NCBI GenBank assembly: GCA_026400755.1
Contig: JAPLOM010000003.1
Location: 1 to 61,457, forward strand
DNA length: 61,457 bases
DNA from: Alphaproteobacteria bacterium
Lineage (GTDB): Bacteria > Pseudomonadota > Alphaproteobacteria > CADEGL01
Direction of reading: 5' to 3'
Below the pieces are notes generated by a model, which was not told where the DNA came from, made no database searches, and worked only from the letters and a program-made list of their open reading frames with translations. Below are positions 37,208 to 47,440 of the stretch, one piece after another (the first letter of the stretch is position 1; each line of letters begins with the position of its first letter). The position numbers and the translations under genes were made by a program.

Positions 37208-37486
37208 ATGGAATCAGTTGCCGAACTCATCCATCTCATTCTCGGTCTCTATTGGTGGTGTCTGGTCGCCTTCGTGATCATGTCGTGGCTGATCGCGTTC
37301 AACGTGGTCAACACGTACAACCGCTTCGTCTTCTCGGTGAATGACTTCCTCTACAAGATCACCGAGCCCGCCCTGCGCCCGATCCGGCGCATCGTGCCGA
37401 ACCTGGGCGGCATCGACATCTCCCCCATCATCCTGATCATCATCATCTGGTTCCTGCAGCGACTGATCGAGCGGAACTTTTACTGA
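37208..37486 (+). CDS. YggT-family membrane protein
   Basis: A 92-residue inner-membrane protein with two YggT-type helical regions: WWCLVAFVIMSWLIAFNVVN and the C-terminal SPIILIIIIWFLQRLIER. The conserved link YKITEPALRPIRRIVPNLGG with its RPIRR basic cluster identifies the family. YggT proteins are linked to osmotic/K+ tolerance in E. coli and to division or FtsZ placement in other bacteria. It lies upstream of yggU and folD, a common alphaproteobacterial order, with an 11-base gap to yggU. Confidence 0.92.
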   Translation: MESVAELIHLILGLYWWCLVAFVIMSWLIAFNVVNTYNRFVFSVNDFLYKITEPALRPIRRIVPNLGGIDISPIILIIIIWFLQRLIERNFY

Positions 37487-37497
37487 CACTTGGGCGC

Positions 37498-37827
37498 GTG
37501 AGCGGAACGTCGCCCGTCACCGTGTCCGGCGACGGCGTGCGCGTTGCGTTGCGCGTGACGCCGCGCGCGGGGCGTGATCGGATCGACGGCATCGTGGCCG
37601 ACGCGGATGGACGCGCGGCGCTGAAGCTCTCTGTCACCGCCGCGCCCGAAGACGGCAATGCCAACGCGGCGGTGCTGAAGCTTTTGGCCAAGTCGTGGAG
37701 CGTCCCGCGCACTGCCCTGTCGGTGGCTTCAGGGGCGGCCGCGCGGCGCAAGATCGTGCATATCGCCGGCGATGGGCCCGCCCTCGCCCGCCGGATCAAT
37801 GCGTGGCTCGGAGAACAACATGGCTGA
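37498..37827 (+). CDS. DUF167/YggU-family protein
   Basis: A 109-residue small soluble protein of the DUF167 fold. The core motif is [18 protein letters not shown], then [20 protein letters not shown], which is diagnostic. Function is unknown although the family is conserved next to yggT. The start is GTG at 37498. It overlaps the folD ATG by eight bases. Confidence 0.92.
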   Translation: MSGTSPVTVSGDGVRVALRVTPRAGRDRIDGIVADADGRAALKLSVTAAPEDGNANAAVLKLLAKSWSVPRTALSVASGAAARRKIVHIAGDGPALARRINAWLGEQHG

Positions 37828-38701
37828 GATCATCGACGGCAAGGGCTACGCCGCGAATTTGCGCGCGGCGATCGGTCGGCAAGTGACCGCGCTGACGAAG
37901 GACCATGGACTGATTCCCGGCTTGGCCGTGGTGCTGGTGGGCGAAGATCCGGCCAGCCAGGTCTATGTGCGCAGCAAGGCCAAGCAGACGGTCGAGGCCG
38001 GCATGCGCTCCTTCGAGCACAAGCTGCCCGCGACCACGGGACAGGCCGAGCTTTTGGCGCTGGTCGTCAAGCTGAACGCCGATCCGGCGGTGAACGGCAT
38101 CCTGGTGCAATTGCCGCTGCCCAAGCAGATCGATCCCGCCGCCGTGCTGGACGCCATCGACCCGGCCAAGGACGTGGACGGATTCCACGTCATCAACGCG
38201 GGCAAACTGGCGACCGGCGGCGACGCGCTGGTGCCCTGCACGCCCTTGGGCTGCCTGATGCTGATCAAGGACCGCGTGAAGGATTTGGCCGGCAAGCGCG
38301 CGCTCGTGCTGGGCCGCTCCAACATCGTGGGCAAGCCAATGGCCATGCTGCTGCTGGGCGAAAGCTGCACCGTGACCATCGCCCATTCGCGCACCAAGGA
38401 CCTGCCGGGCGAATGCCGCCGCGCCGACATCCTGGTTGCCGCGGTGGGCAAGCCCGAGATGGTGCGCGGCGACTGGATCCAGCCCGGCGCCATCGTCATC
38501 GACGTGGGTATCAATCGCGTGCCGACACCGGACGGCAAGGGACGCCTCGTGGGCGACGTGGCCTTCGAGGAGGCCGCCAAGGTAGCCGGCGCGATCACGC
38601 CGGTGCCGGGCGGCGTCGGACCGATGACAATCGCGTGTCTGTTGCGTAACACGGTCGTGGCCGCCTGCCGCCAGCGCGGGATCGCCGTCCCCAAAGCCTG
38701 A
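37820..38701 (+). CDS. folD: methylenetetrahydrofolate dehydrogenase/cyclohydrolase
   Basis: Bifunctional one-carbon enzyme (293 residues) interconverting 5,10-methylene- and 10-formyl-tetrahydrofolate with NADP. Family motifs are [16 protein letters not shown] (catalytic lysine region), [22 protein letters not shown] and VVIDVG-type [11 protein letters not shown]; the nucleotide loop is [17 protein letters not shown]. The ATG at 37820 overlaps yggU. It ends the yggT-yggU-folD unit. Confidence 0.97.
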   Translation: MAEIIDGKGYAANLRAAIGRQVTALTKDHGLIPGLAVVLVGEDPASQVYVRSKAKQTVEAGMRSFEHKLPATTGQAELLALVVKLNADPAVNGILVQLPLPKQIDPAAVLDAIDPAKDVDGFHVINAGKLATGGDALVPCTPLGCLMLIKDRVKDLAGKRALVLGRSNIVGKPMAMLLLGESCTVTIAHSRTKDLPGECRRADILVAAVGKPEMVRGDWIQPGAIVIDVGINRVPTPDGKGRLVGDVAFEEAAKVAGAITPVPGGVGPMTIACLLRNTVVAACRQRGIAVPKA

Positions 38702-38713
38702 GCCGCTTCGCCC

Positions 38714-38738
38714 GGAACCATTCCGGGCCTTGCGCGTT
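38714..38738 (+). promoter_or_regulatory. EcfG (general stress sigma) promoter of the trehalose genes
   Basis: GGAAC (38714-38718), spacer of exactly 16 bases, then CGTT (38735-38738): a full match to the alphaproteobacterial general-stress consensus. It lies 56 bases before the ATG of the GH15 gene that overlaps otsA. Trehalose synthesis is a classic output of this sigma factor. GGAAC also forms part of a small hairpin (GCCCGGAA/TTCCGGGC) that could be mistaken for a folD terminator. Confidence 0.75.
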
Positions 38739-38794
38739 TTCCTTCACTGGGCGTCGCTTCGGCGCAAAGCCTCCGTGCGGGAGCAGGCTATTCC

Positions 38795-40621
38795 ATGAAC
38801 GACTCGACGCAACGCAGCGCGGGCGAGACGAACCTCGATCTAGCGGCGATCGGCAATTCCACCATCGCGGCGTTGGTCGATACGCGCGGGCGCATTGTCT
38901 GGGCCTGCTTTCCGCGCCTCGACGGCGATCCGCTTTTCGCCAGCCTGCTGGACTCCGAAGGTAAGGCCGGCGGTTTCTTCGATATCGTCCTCGATGGCGA
39001 GGTTTCCGCCTCCCAGACCTATCGCACCAACACAGCCATCGTCGAAACCACTCTGTCCGACGGCAACGGCGGCATCGTCCGCATCACCGACTTCGCGCCG
39101 CGCTTCAAGCAGTTCGGACGCGTCTACCGTCCGGCCATGCTGGTGCGCCGCATCGAGCCCGTGGCGGGCGCGCCGCGCTTGACCGTGCGCCTTCGCCCGC
39201 GCTTCGCCTACGGCGCGGAGGAGCCCGCGCGCACCTTCGGCAGCAACCATGTCCGCTATGTCGGCTCCAGCGGTACGCTGCGCCTGTCGACCGACGTGCC
39301 CGTTTCCTACATCGCGGAGGAACGGCCCTTCGTGCTGGACCGCCCGGTCACGCTGATCCTAGGTCCCGACGAAAGCTTCACCGCAAGTCTGCCGGAAACC
39401 GCGCGGCGTTTTCTCGAGCAGACCGAGGAATATTGGCAAGACTGGTGCCGCTTCCTCTCCGTGCCGTTCGAATGGCAAGAGGCCGTCATCCGCGCCGCCA
39501 TCACCCTCAAGCTGTGCAGCTTCGAGGAAACCGGCGCCATCGTGGCCGCGCTGACCACCTCGATCCCCGAGGCTCCGGGCAGCCAGCGCAATTGGGACTA
39601 CCGCTATTGCTGGCTGCGGGACGCGTTTTTCGTCGTCCACGCGCTGAACCGGCTGAGCGCGACCCAAACGATGGAAGAATACATCCGCTACATCACCAAC
39701 GTGGCGGCGCTGGATTCGCACGGCACGCTGGGGCCGGTCTACGCGGTCGTGCCGGGCCGGCCGCTGGTCGAGGAAGGCGTCGCCACCGCGTTGAGCGGAT
39801 ACCGGGGCATGGGTCCCGTGCGCGTCGGCAACGCGGCCGCGGGCCAGGTCCAGAACGACAGCTACGGCAGCGTCGTCCTCGCGGCGGCGCAGATGTTCTT
39901 CGACCATCGCCTGCCCCGGCGCGGTGACGCGGCCATGTTCCAGCGGCTGGAGAAATTGGGCGAGCGCGCGGCCGAGGCAGCGCTGACGCCCGACGCGGGC
40001 TTGTGGGAATACCGCACGCGCGCGGAGGTGCACACCTATTCGGCCGTCATGTGCTGGGCCGCGTGCGATCGCCTGTCAAAGATCGCGCGCGCACTCGGCC
40101 TGGCCGAGCGCGGGCGCTATTGGCACGACGTAGCCGCCCGTATCCGCGCGGCGATCCTGGAGCAGGCCTACGACAAGACGCGTAACACCTTCGTTGCATC
40201 CTTCGGCGGTAGTGCCATGGACGCGAGCCTTCTGCTCCTCCACGAGCTGGGCTTTCTGTCGGCCGATGATCCGCGCTTCCTGGGCACGCTCGACTGCATC
40301 GAGAAGACCCTGCGTCACGGCGACCATCTCTATCGCTACGTCGACGCCGACGATTTCGGCGCGCCGGAGACCTCGTTCACCGTCTGCACCTTCTGGTACA
40401 TCGACGCACTGGCCGCCGTGGGGCGCAAGGACGAAGCGCGCGCCATCTTCGAGCGGCTGCTCGCGCGCCGGAACCACTTGGGCCTCTTGTCCGAGGATTT
40501 AGATCCGAAGACCAACGAGCTGTGGGGGAACTTTCCCCAGACCTATTCCATGGTCGGATTGATCGTCTCCGCCATGCGGCTGTCCAAAAGCTGGGAGGAG
40601 GCGTTTTGGCGCGGGTCGTGA
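38795..40621 (+). CDS. glycoside hydrolase family 15 protein
   Basis: A 608-residue GH15 enzyme: an N-terminal beta-sandwich (about residues 15-230) with AAIGNSTIAALVDTRGRIVWACFP, then the (alpha/alpha)6 barrel with RNWDYRYCWLRDAFF and SYGSVVLAAAQMFFD. GH15 members include glucoamylases and trehalases. Beside otsA, a trehalase or an alpha-glucan-processing role is plausible, but the sequence does not decide. No signal peptide, so cytoplasmic. It follows an EcfG-type promoter, and its end overlaps the otsA start by 16 bases, which argues for tight coupling. Confidence 0.9.
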   Translation: MNDSTQRSAGETNLDLAAIGNSTIAALVDTRGRIVWACFPRLDGDPLFASLLDSEGKAGGFFDIVLDGEVSASQTYRTNTAIVETTLSDGNGGIVRITDFAPRFKQFGRVYRPAMLVRRIEPVAGAPRLTVRLRPRFAYGAEEPARTFGSNHVRYVGSSGTLRLSTDVPVSYIAEERPFVLDRPVTLILGPDESFTASLPETARRFLEQTEEYWQDWCRFLSVPFEWQEAVIRAAITLKLCSFEETGAIVAALTTSIPEAPGSQRNWDYRYCWLRDAFFVVHALNRLSATQTMEEYIRYITNVAALDSHGTLGPVYAVVPGRPLVEEGVATALSGYRGMGPVRVGNAAAGQVQNDSYGSVVLAAAQMFFDHRLPRRGDAAMFQRLEKLGERAAEAALTPDAGLWEYRTRAEVHTYSAVMCWAACDRLSKIARALGLAERGRYWHDVAARIRAAILEQAYDKTRNTFVASFGGSAMDASLLLLHELGFLSADDPRFLGTLDCIEKTLRHGDHLYRYVDADDFGAPETSFTVCTFWYIDALAAVGRKDEARAIFERLLARRNHLGLLSEDLDPKTNELWGNFPQTYSMVGLIVSAMRLSKSWEEAFWRGS

Positions 40622-41985
40622 TCGCCTCCAACCGCGTGACGCCGCCCTCGGCACGCTCGGGCCGCGAGGGCGGGCTGGCCGTCGCCGTGCGCGAGGCGTT
40701 GCGGCGCAGCGGCGGCTTGTGGTTCGGCTGGTCCGGCACGGTCGCCGAGGAGACTCCGGCGGAGGCCGAGATCTCGCGATCCGGCAAGATTACCTACGCG
40801 ACGCTCGACCTGGGACGTGAGGATCACGCCCAGTATTACACCGGCTACGCCAATTCCTCGCTCTGGCCGCTTTTGCATTACCGCATGGGCCTGTTAGAGT
40901 TCGAGCGCGCGGATTTCGACGGCTATATGCGCGTCAACCGCCGCTTCGCCGCCACCCTCGCGCCGTTGCTCAAGCCCGACGACATCGTCTGGATCCACGA
41001 TTATCACCTGTTTCCGCTGGGCGCCGAGCTGCGCGCACTGGGAGCCCAAAATCGCATGGGCTTTTTCCTGCACACGCCCTTTCCGCCGCCCGCGGTCATG
41101 GCCGTGCTGCCGCGCCACCGGCTCCTGATCGAATCCGTGGGTGCCTATGACCTGGCCGGCTTCCAGACCGAGGGCGACGCGCAGAACTTTCGCGACTGCG
41201 TGGTGGCGCTCAACGACGGCGAACATCTTTCCGATGGCGGCGTGCGCGCTTCCGGCCGTCGTGTCTCCGTCGGCACCTTTCCGATCGGCATCGACGCCGA
41301 CGCCTTTACCCGCATGGCGGAGGAGGCCGCGGCGTCCGACGAGAACGAACGGCTGAAGGAAAGCTTGGTGGGACGCCAGCTCGTCTTCGGTGTCGATCGC
41401 CTCGACTATTCCAAGGGCCTGCCTCAGCGCTTCGAAGCCTATGACCGGCTTCTCTCGCGCTTCCCCGACCAGCGCTCCAAGGTCACCTTCATGCAGATCG
41501 CGCCGGTCAGCCGCGGCGAGGTCAGCCAGTATCGCCAGTTGCGCCGCGAGCTGGAATCGCTGGCCGGCCGCATCAACGGCCGCTATGCCGAGTTCGACTG
41601 GATGCCGCTGCGCTACCTGAACAAGCCGTTCTCGCGCCAGGTGCTGGCCGGTTTCTACCGGCGCAGCCGCATCGGCCTTGTCACGCCCTTGCGAGACGGC
41701 ATGAACCTGGTGGCCAAGGAGTATGTCGCCGCCCAGGAACCCGCGAACCCCGGCGTTTTGATCCTGTCCCAATTCGCGGGCGCGGCGAAGGAGCTGGACG
41801 CGGCCCTGATCGTCAACCCGTTCGACGTCGACGAGATCGCAGAGGCCATGAACACCGGCCTGACCATGTCGATCGAGGAGCGCAAGGCGCGCTGGCTCGC
41901 AATGATCGAGCGGGTGCGCGGCAATTCCGTTTCGCATTGGGTCGACGCCTTTCTGAAGGCGCTCGACGCCGTTCCCGCCGGCTAG
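40606..41985 (+). CDS. otsA: trehalose-6-phosphate synthase
   Basis: Glycosyltransferase family 20 enzyme (459 residues) making trehalose-6-phosphate from UDP-glucose and glucose-6-phosphate. Conserved segments are VVIASNRV at the N-terminus, GWSG, WIHDYHLFPLGAELR, FFLHTPFPPP, FGVDRLDYSKGLPQR and PLRDGMNLVAKEYVA. The TTG at 40606 follows GGAGGAGGCGTT and lies inside the GH15 gene. Its stop and that of otsB share the tetranucleotide CTAG at 41982-41985. Confidence 0.96.
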   Translation: MARVVIASNRVTPPSARSGREGGLAVAVREALRRSGGLWFGWSGTVAEETPAEAEISRSGKITYATLDLGREDHAQYYTGYANSSLWPLLHYRMGLLEFERADFDGYMRVNRRFAATLAPLLKPDDIVWIHDYHLFPLGAELRALGAQNRMGFFLHTPFPPPAVMAVLPRHRLLIESVGAYDLAGFQTEGDAQNFRDCVVALNDGEHLSDGGVRASGRRVSVGTFPIGIDADAFTRMAEEAAASDENERLKESLVGRQLVFGVDRLDYSKGLPQRFEAYDRLLSRFPDQRSKVTFMQIAPVSRGEVSQYRQLRRELESLAGRINGRYAEFDWMPLRYLNKPFSRQVLAGFYRRSRIGLVTPLRDGMNLVAKEYVAAQEPANPGVLILSQFAGAAKELDAALIVNPFDVDEIAEAMNTGLTMSIEERKARWLAMIERVRGNSVSHWVDAFLKALDAVPAG

Positions 41986-42740
41986 TCCAACGCGTTCCGC
42001 AGCGCCCCCAGCCAGCGCCGCACCGCGTCCGGGTCGGCCAGGCACGGGCCGCCCGGGAAAAAGGAATCGTCGCCCACGCGCACCGCGTGGCCGCCCCGGC
42101 GCAACACGGCGGCAAAGCCATCTTCGTCGGTGCGATCATCGCCCAGGAAAACCGGCACGCGGCCTCGGAACGGGGGCAGTGCCATCAACGCATCGACGGC
42201 TCGGCCCTTGTCGATGCCGTTGGTCTTCACCTCGGCCACCATCTTACCGTGCAGCACATGGGCTTCGCGCCGGTCGGGCGCCAGCGCGCGCGCCACGCGC
42301 GCCTGCACCGTGCGTTTGAGATGGGGCGCACGGCGGTAATGCACGGCGATGCTATGGCCCTTGTCTTCCACCAGCGCGCCCTCGGGCATGGTCGCGATCA
42401 CGCGCTCCGCGATGCGGCGCATGGCGCTCGGGGGCCTCGGCCGCAACACGCGCCCGCCGCGCAGACGGCGCAACTCGGCTCCGTGCTGGCCCGCTCCCGG
42501 CAGCTTGAGCGGCTGCAAGATACGATCGACATCGTCCAAAGACCGCCCGCTGACCACGGCCAGCGCGCCATGCAGCGAACGGTGAAGACCCTCCAGCACC
42601 GGGACGAGACCGGCCGGTGCACGCGCTTTGGCGGGCTCGGAAGCAATGTCGATCAGCGTTCCATCGAGGTCGAGGAACAGCGCCCAGTCGGCGGCACGGG
42701 AGAAATCGTCGAGCATGGCGATCATCGCGGACACATTCAT
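41982..42740 (-). CDS. otsB: trehalose-6-phosphate phosphatase
   Basis: HAD-superfamily phosphatase (252 residues) that completes trehalose synthesis. Motif I is FLDLDGTLIDIA (nucleophile Asp), motif II AVVSGRSLDDV, and motif IV GDDRTDEDGF; GQHGAELRR is typical of OtsB. Unlike the usual otsBA operon it is convergent to otsA, sharing the CTAG stop overlap, so it needs its own promoter to the right. I found no EcfG consensus in the 108 bases before its ATG. Confidence 0.95.
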   Translation of the reverse strand: MNVSAMIAMLDDFSRAADWALFLDLDGTLIDIASEPAKARAPAGLVPVLEGLHRSLHGALAVVSGRSLDDVDRILQPLKLPGAGQHGAELRRLRGGRVLRPRPPSAMRRIAERVIATMPEGALVEDKGHSIAVHYRRAPHLKRTVQARVARALAPDRREAHVLHGKMVAEVKTNGIDKGRAVDALMALPPFRGRVPVFLGDDRTDEDGFAAVLRRGGHAVRVGDDSFFPGGPCLADPDAVRRWLGALRNALD

Positions 42741-42848
42741 GGCCAGTATAGAACGCGCAGAATGGGGACAGGGGTGTGTCGAAAATGGGAATTATTGCGG
42801 ACAAGCCCCGCGCTGGACCCCGCGCGATTTCTGCCTAGATAATCGCTC

Positions 42849-43538
42849 ATGACCGGCAGCCTTTCCGCCCTCGTCCTGGCCGCCTGCGCGTTCGTGGGTG
42901 TGCATCTGCTGCCCTCGACGCCGCTGCGTGGCAGCCTGGTCAAGCTCTTGGGCGACAGCGGCTATCTGGCCATGTTCTCGGTTGCCGCGGGCGCGGCCTT
43001 GATTTGGTATGCCGCCGCCTATTCCGCGGCGCCGTACCGGGAGCTGTGGCCCGCGCTGACAGCGCTGCGTTATGTGCCTCTCGCCGTCATGCCCTTCGCG
43101 ATGATTCTTCTGGTCTGCGGCTATACAACGCGCAATCCCATGGCCGTGATGCAGGAAAAGCATTTTCACGCGACGGACCCGGCGCCCGGCATCCTCAAGG
43201 TGACACGCCATCCCATCATGTGGGCGATCGCGCTGTGGGCGCTGTCGCACATAGCGGCGAATGGCGATCAGGCCTCGCTGATCTTCTTCGGCGGACTGGC
43301 CGCGCTGGCCTTGCTTGGGATGCCGCTGATGGACCACCGGCGGGCGGAGACCTTGGGCTCCGTCTGGGGGCCGTTCGCGCTCACCACCTCGGTAATTCCG
43401 TTCGTGGCTGCGATCCAGGGCCGCGCGAAACCGCGGCTGTCCGAGATCGGCTGGTGGCGGATCGCGCTCGGCTTGGCGCTCTATGCCGCAGCACTGGCCG
43501 CGCATGGGCCATTGCTGGGCCCAAGCGCGTTGCCATAG
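42849..43538 (+). CDS. NnrU-family membrane protein
   Basis: A 229-residue inner-membrane protein with about six hydrophobic helices. VKVTRHPIMWAIALWALSH-like sequence (ILKVTRHPIMWAIALWALSH) and MPLMDHRRAETLG match NnrU, named for its link to nitric oxide/nitrite reduction and related to isoprenylcysteine methyltransferase-like proteins. No denitrification genes are nearby, so the role here is open. It converges with argG, leaving four bases between stops. Confidence 0.87.
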   Translation: MTGSLSALVLAACAFVGVHLLPSTPLRGSLVKLLGDSGYLAMFSVAAGAALIWYAAAYSAAPYRELWPALTALRYVPLAVMPFAMILLVCGYTTRNPMAVMQEKHFHATDPAPGILKVTRHPIMWAIALWALSHIAANGDQASLIFFGGLAALALLGMPLMDHRRAETLGSVWGPFALTTSVIPFVAAIQGRAKPRLSEIGWWRIALGLALYAAALAAHGPLLGPSALP

Positions 43539-43542
43539 CGGT

Positions 43543-44751
<1,209 letters not shown>

Positions 44752-44826
44752 TGACGCACCTAAATAGGGGGTGTCCGGATGGCGGCGGAGTATAGCCAGG
44801 GCCGCCCGCCCGGCAAGAGGGCGGGC

Positions 44827-45693
44827 CTAGCGCTCGGCCGTTGCCACCCCGCCCCGTAACGCCTGGTAAACAAAGGAAAGAAACCCCGCCTCCAGGCAGA
44901 CCCACATGAACATGGCCGCGTCGACGAGGACGGAGGTCAGAAAGCGCAGCGGCAGCCCGCCATCGTTGGCGATCGCGTCACCCACCCCGAACGCCAGCAG
45001 CATCAGGGCCAGGATGGGCGGCTTGAAGAACAGGCTGGCGATGGCGATGCGCCAAAAGTTGCCGCGCGTCGCGGTCAGCGCGGAGAGGAAGCCGAATTCC
45101 TTGTCGTCCACCGCCTTGGCCGGCAACACCAGGGCGATCACGTAGAACGGCGCGATGAGCACGGCGTATGCGGCGACAGAGATCAGGACGCGCCAAAGCT
45201 GCCCGTCCTCGTCCACCGGCGGTTCGCCGATGCCCAACCATTCCGACAGGCTGAATTCCATGCCGGCATACCGAAGCGTGGAATAGACGAGGATCATGAC
45301 CACGACGAACGCGGCCACCCAGGCAACCAGCCACAGGAAGTAACGCGCCTCACGCCCGCCGATCTGGAGAGTCCGCCAGGAATGCTCCCCGGCCAGGATC
45401 GAGCGATGCCAGTGGACGGCGACCGCGACCAAAAGCAGATAGCGCAGAATGCCCAAGCCGAAGGCCGCGATGCCGAGGATGAGACCCCAGCCGGAGGTGA
45501 AATCGGCCGGCTTGCGATCGTCACCGAACCACAGGTCGGCAAAGCTCGCGATCGTTAGCTCGCACAGGCCGAGCGCGAACGCCGCACCCAAGCTGACGAG
45601 AAGAAGCCGCCGGAAATCCTCCCCCAGATGTCGGTAGCTGCGCCGCACCAGCGCACCCACGTCGATGGGCGCGTGACGAATGGTTTCAAGCAT
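44827..45693 (-). CDS. polytopic membrane protein of unknown function
   Basis: A 288-residue inner-membrane protein with about six hydrophobic segments (for example LLLVSLGAAFALGLCELTIA, LVAWVAAFVVVMILVYSTL, VLISVAAYAVLIAPFYVIAL) and a glycerophosphotransferase-membrane-like or DUF-type layout I cannot name. The start at 45693 (MLETIRHAP) looks better than one ten codons upstream. It lies between the rlmN remnant and argG on the same strand. Confidence 0.7.
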   Translation of the reverse strand: MLETIRHAPIDVGALVRRSYRHLGEDFRRLLLVSLGAAFALGLCELTIASFADLWFGDDRKPADFTSGWGLILGIAAFGLGILRYLLLVAVAVHWHRSILAGEHSWRTLQIGGREARYFLWLVAWVAAFVVVMILVYSTLRYAGMEFSLSEWLGIGEPPVDEDGQLWRVLISVAAYAVLIAPFYVIALVLPAKAVDDKEFGFLSALTATRGNFWRIAIASLFFKPPILALMLLAFGVGDAIANDGGLPLRFLTSVLVDAAMFMWVCLEAGFLSFVYQALRGGVATAER

Positions 45694-45762
45694 GGTGTGT
45701 TCCCCCGGGTGGCGCGGCGGCAAGTGTCCGGGCCGCGCCCGGCGGGAGTCAAGCGAAGGACC

Positions 45763-46819
45763 CTAAGCGGCGCCCGCTTCTTGTGCCGCCGCCGGGCGTT
45801 GGCTGGCGCGCAGCTTTTCCGACGCGCTCTTGAGCTGGCCGCAGGCGGCCAGGATGTCCTGGCCCCGTGGGGTGCGCACGGGCGAGGGATAGCCGGCACC
45901 CAGAACGATCTGGGCAAAGCGCTCGATCGTCTCGGGCGACGAGCATTCGTAGGCCGTGCCGGGCCACGGGTTGAACGGAATCAAATTCACCTTGGCCGGG
46001 ATGCCGGCGATCAGGCGCACAAGTTCGCGCGCGTCGGCGGGCGAATCGTTGACGCCCTTCAGCATCACGTACTCGAAGGTGATGCGCCGCGCATTCTTCA
46101 GCGGTGGATATTTGCGGCAGGCGGCCAGAAGATCCTTGATCGGATATTTCTTGTTGAGTGGCACCAGCACGTCGCGCAACTCGTCGCGCACAGCGTGCAG
46201 CGAGATCGCCAGCATGACGCCCAACTCGCGCCCGCATTGCTCGATCATAGGCGCCACGCCCGAGGTCGAGAGCGTGATCTTTCGTCTGGAGATCGCGATG
46301 CCCTCGTTGTCCATCACGATGCGCAGCGCCTTGGCCACGTTGTCGTAGTTGTAGAGCGGCTCGCCCATGCCCATGAAGACGATGTTGGTGACGAGGCGCC
46401 CGACCTCGCCGCCGTCCTTGCTCGGCATCTGCCCGGCGAAATCGCCCAGCGCGGCGCCGGCGACCACGAGCTGCGACACGATCTCCGCCGTTGAGAGATT
46501 GCGCAGGGATATGCACAGTCTCGACCTGGTTGCGGTCGTCGAGACCGAGCAGCCATTTCTGCGTGCCGTCGTTCGAGAGCTGATGCTGGGACACAACGGG
46601 CCGTGAAACGCGATAGCGTTCTGCCAGCGACGCGCGGAACGGCTTCGACAGCGTGGTCATCCGCTCGAAGCCGGTTTCGCCGCGGGCGTAGATCTCGTGC
46701 CACAACTGGCGCGCGCGGAAACGCTTCTCGCCGAGGGATTCGATCTCCCCGGCCAGCTCGTCGCGCGACAGGCCGATCAGGTTCTTGCGGCCGTCGTCAG
46801 GAGGAAGCGCTTGCGCCAT
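45763..46819 (-). pseudogene. rlmN: 23S rRNA (adenine-2503) methyltransferase RlmN, internal deletion
   Basis: RlmN is a radical-SAM enzyme modifying A2503 of 23S rRNA and A37 of some tRNAs. From the ATG at 46819 the N-terminal accessory domain is normal ([50 protein letters not shown]). At about 46505-46508 it jumps straight to [17 protein letters not shown] in the next frame, which continues correctly to 45763 ([44 protein letters not shown]). The roughly 30 residues normally between, with the CxxxCxxC cysteines that bind the 4Fe-4S cluster, are gone, and the frame is shifted. A deletion of about 88 bases explains both. The product cannot be catalytic. Confidence 0.88.
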
Positions 46820-46855
46820 GGGCCAGATATAGGCCCAGGGGTGCCGTCCGGCAAA

Positions 46856-47440
46856 TTACGACTTCACGCCGCAGGCCTTGTTCAACTCCTGGTAGGCCTT
46901 GCTGATGCCGTTCAAGGAATAGGTGTCGGTGGTTGCATCGCCCTTGGCCGGCGTGCCCTTCACCACCATCGTCTGGCCCTTCAGCATGGCCTGCACCACC
47001 TTGGCATCGTCGCGGGCCCAGGCCGTGTCGGGTGTCTTGGCGCTGGTGTAGAGCGGCAGCTTCTCGGTGCCGATCTCGGCCACGGGCTCGCTCAAGTCCT
47101 TGAAGACATAGCCCGAGGTCACGCTGACCACGCCCAGGTTCTTGGCCGCCGGACGGCGCATGACCATGACGTAGGATTTGTCCTTACGCGGCGCGGCGCC
47201 CTTGGTCTCCTTGGCGATGCTGGCCATGTAGCAGACCTTACCCTTGCCCTCGGTGCCCTCGAACACGTCCCAGTCGCCGTAATGGCCGATATGGGCGTCT
47301 TTCTTTTCGGGCGTCTTCTCGGCCGGCTTCTGGGCAGCGGCGGCCGGCTTCTGCGTGGCGGCGGGCTTTTGCGCTTGCGCGAACGCGGCGGCGGGAAGCA
47401 GGGCGAGGGTTGCAACGGCGGCGATCAGGAACGGTCTCAT
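46856..47440 (-). CDS. invasion-associated locus B (IalB) family protein
   Basis: A 194-residue periplasmic protein. Signal peptide MRPFLIAAVATLALLPAAAF is followed by an Ala/Lys/Pro-rich linker, then the IalB domain: GHYGDWDVFEGTEGKGKVCY, VSVTSGYVFKDLSEPVAEIG, AMLKGQTMVVKGT. IalB proteins are typical of alphaproteobacteria; in Bartonella one promotes red-cell entry, but most are general envelope proteins. The ATG at 47440 overlaps the upstream methyltransferase stop (ATGA), so the two are cotranscribed. Confidence 0.88.
   Translation of the reverse strand: MRPFLIAAVATLALLPAAAFAQAQKPAATQKPAAAAQKPAEKTPEKKDAHIGHYGDWDVFEGTEGKGKVCYMASIAKETKGAAPRKDKSYVMVMRRPAAKNLGVVSVTSGYVFKDLSEPVAEIGTEKLPLYTSAKTPDTAWARDDAKVVQAMLKGQTMVVKGTPAKGDATTDTYSLNGISKAYQELNKACGVKS

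Noticed and set aside
38710-38740. Hairpin GCCCGGAA/TTCCGGGC with TTTT as a folD terminator
   Set aside because: The T-run begins eight bases after the stem, and the same bases form a perfect EcfG promoter for the next gene, which explains them better.
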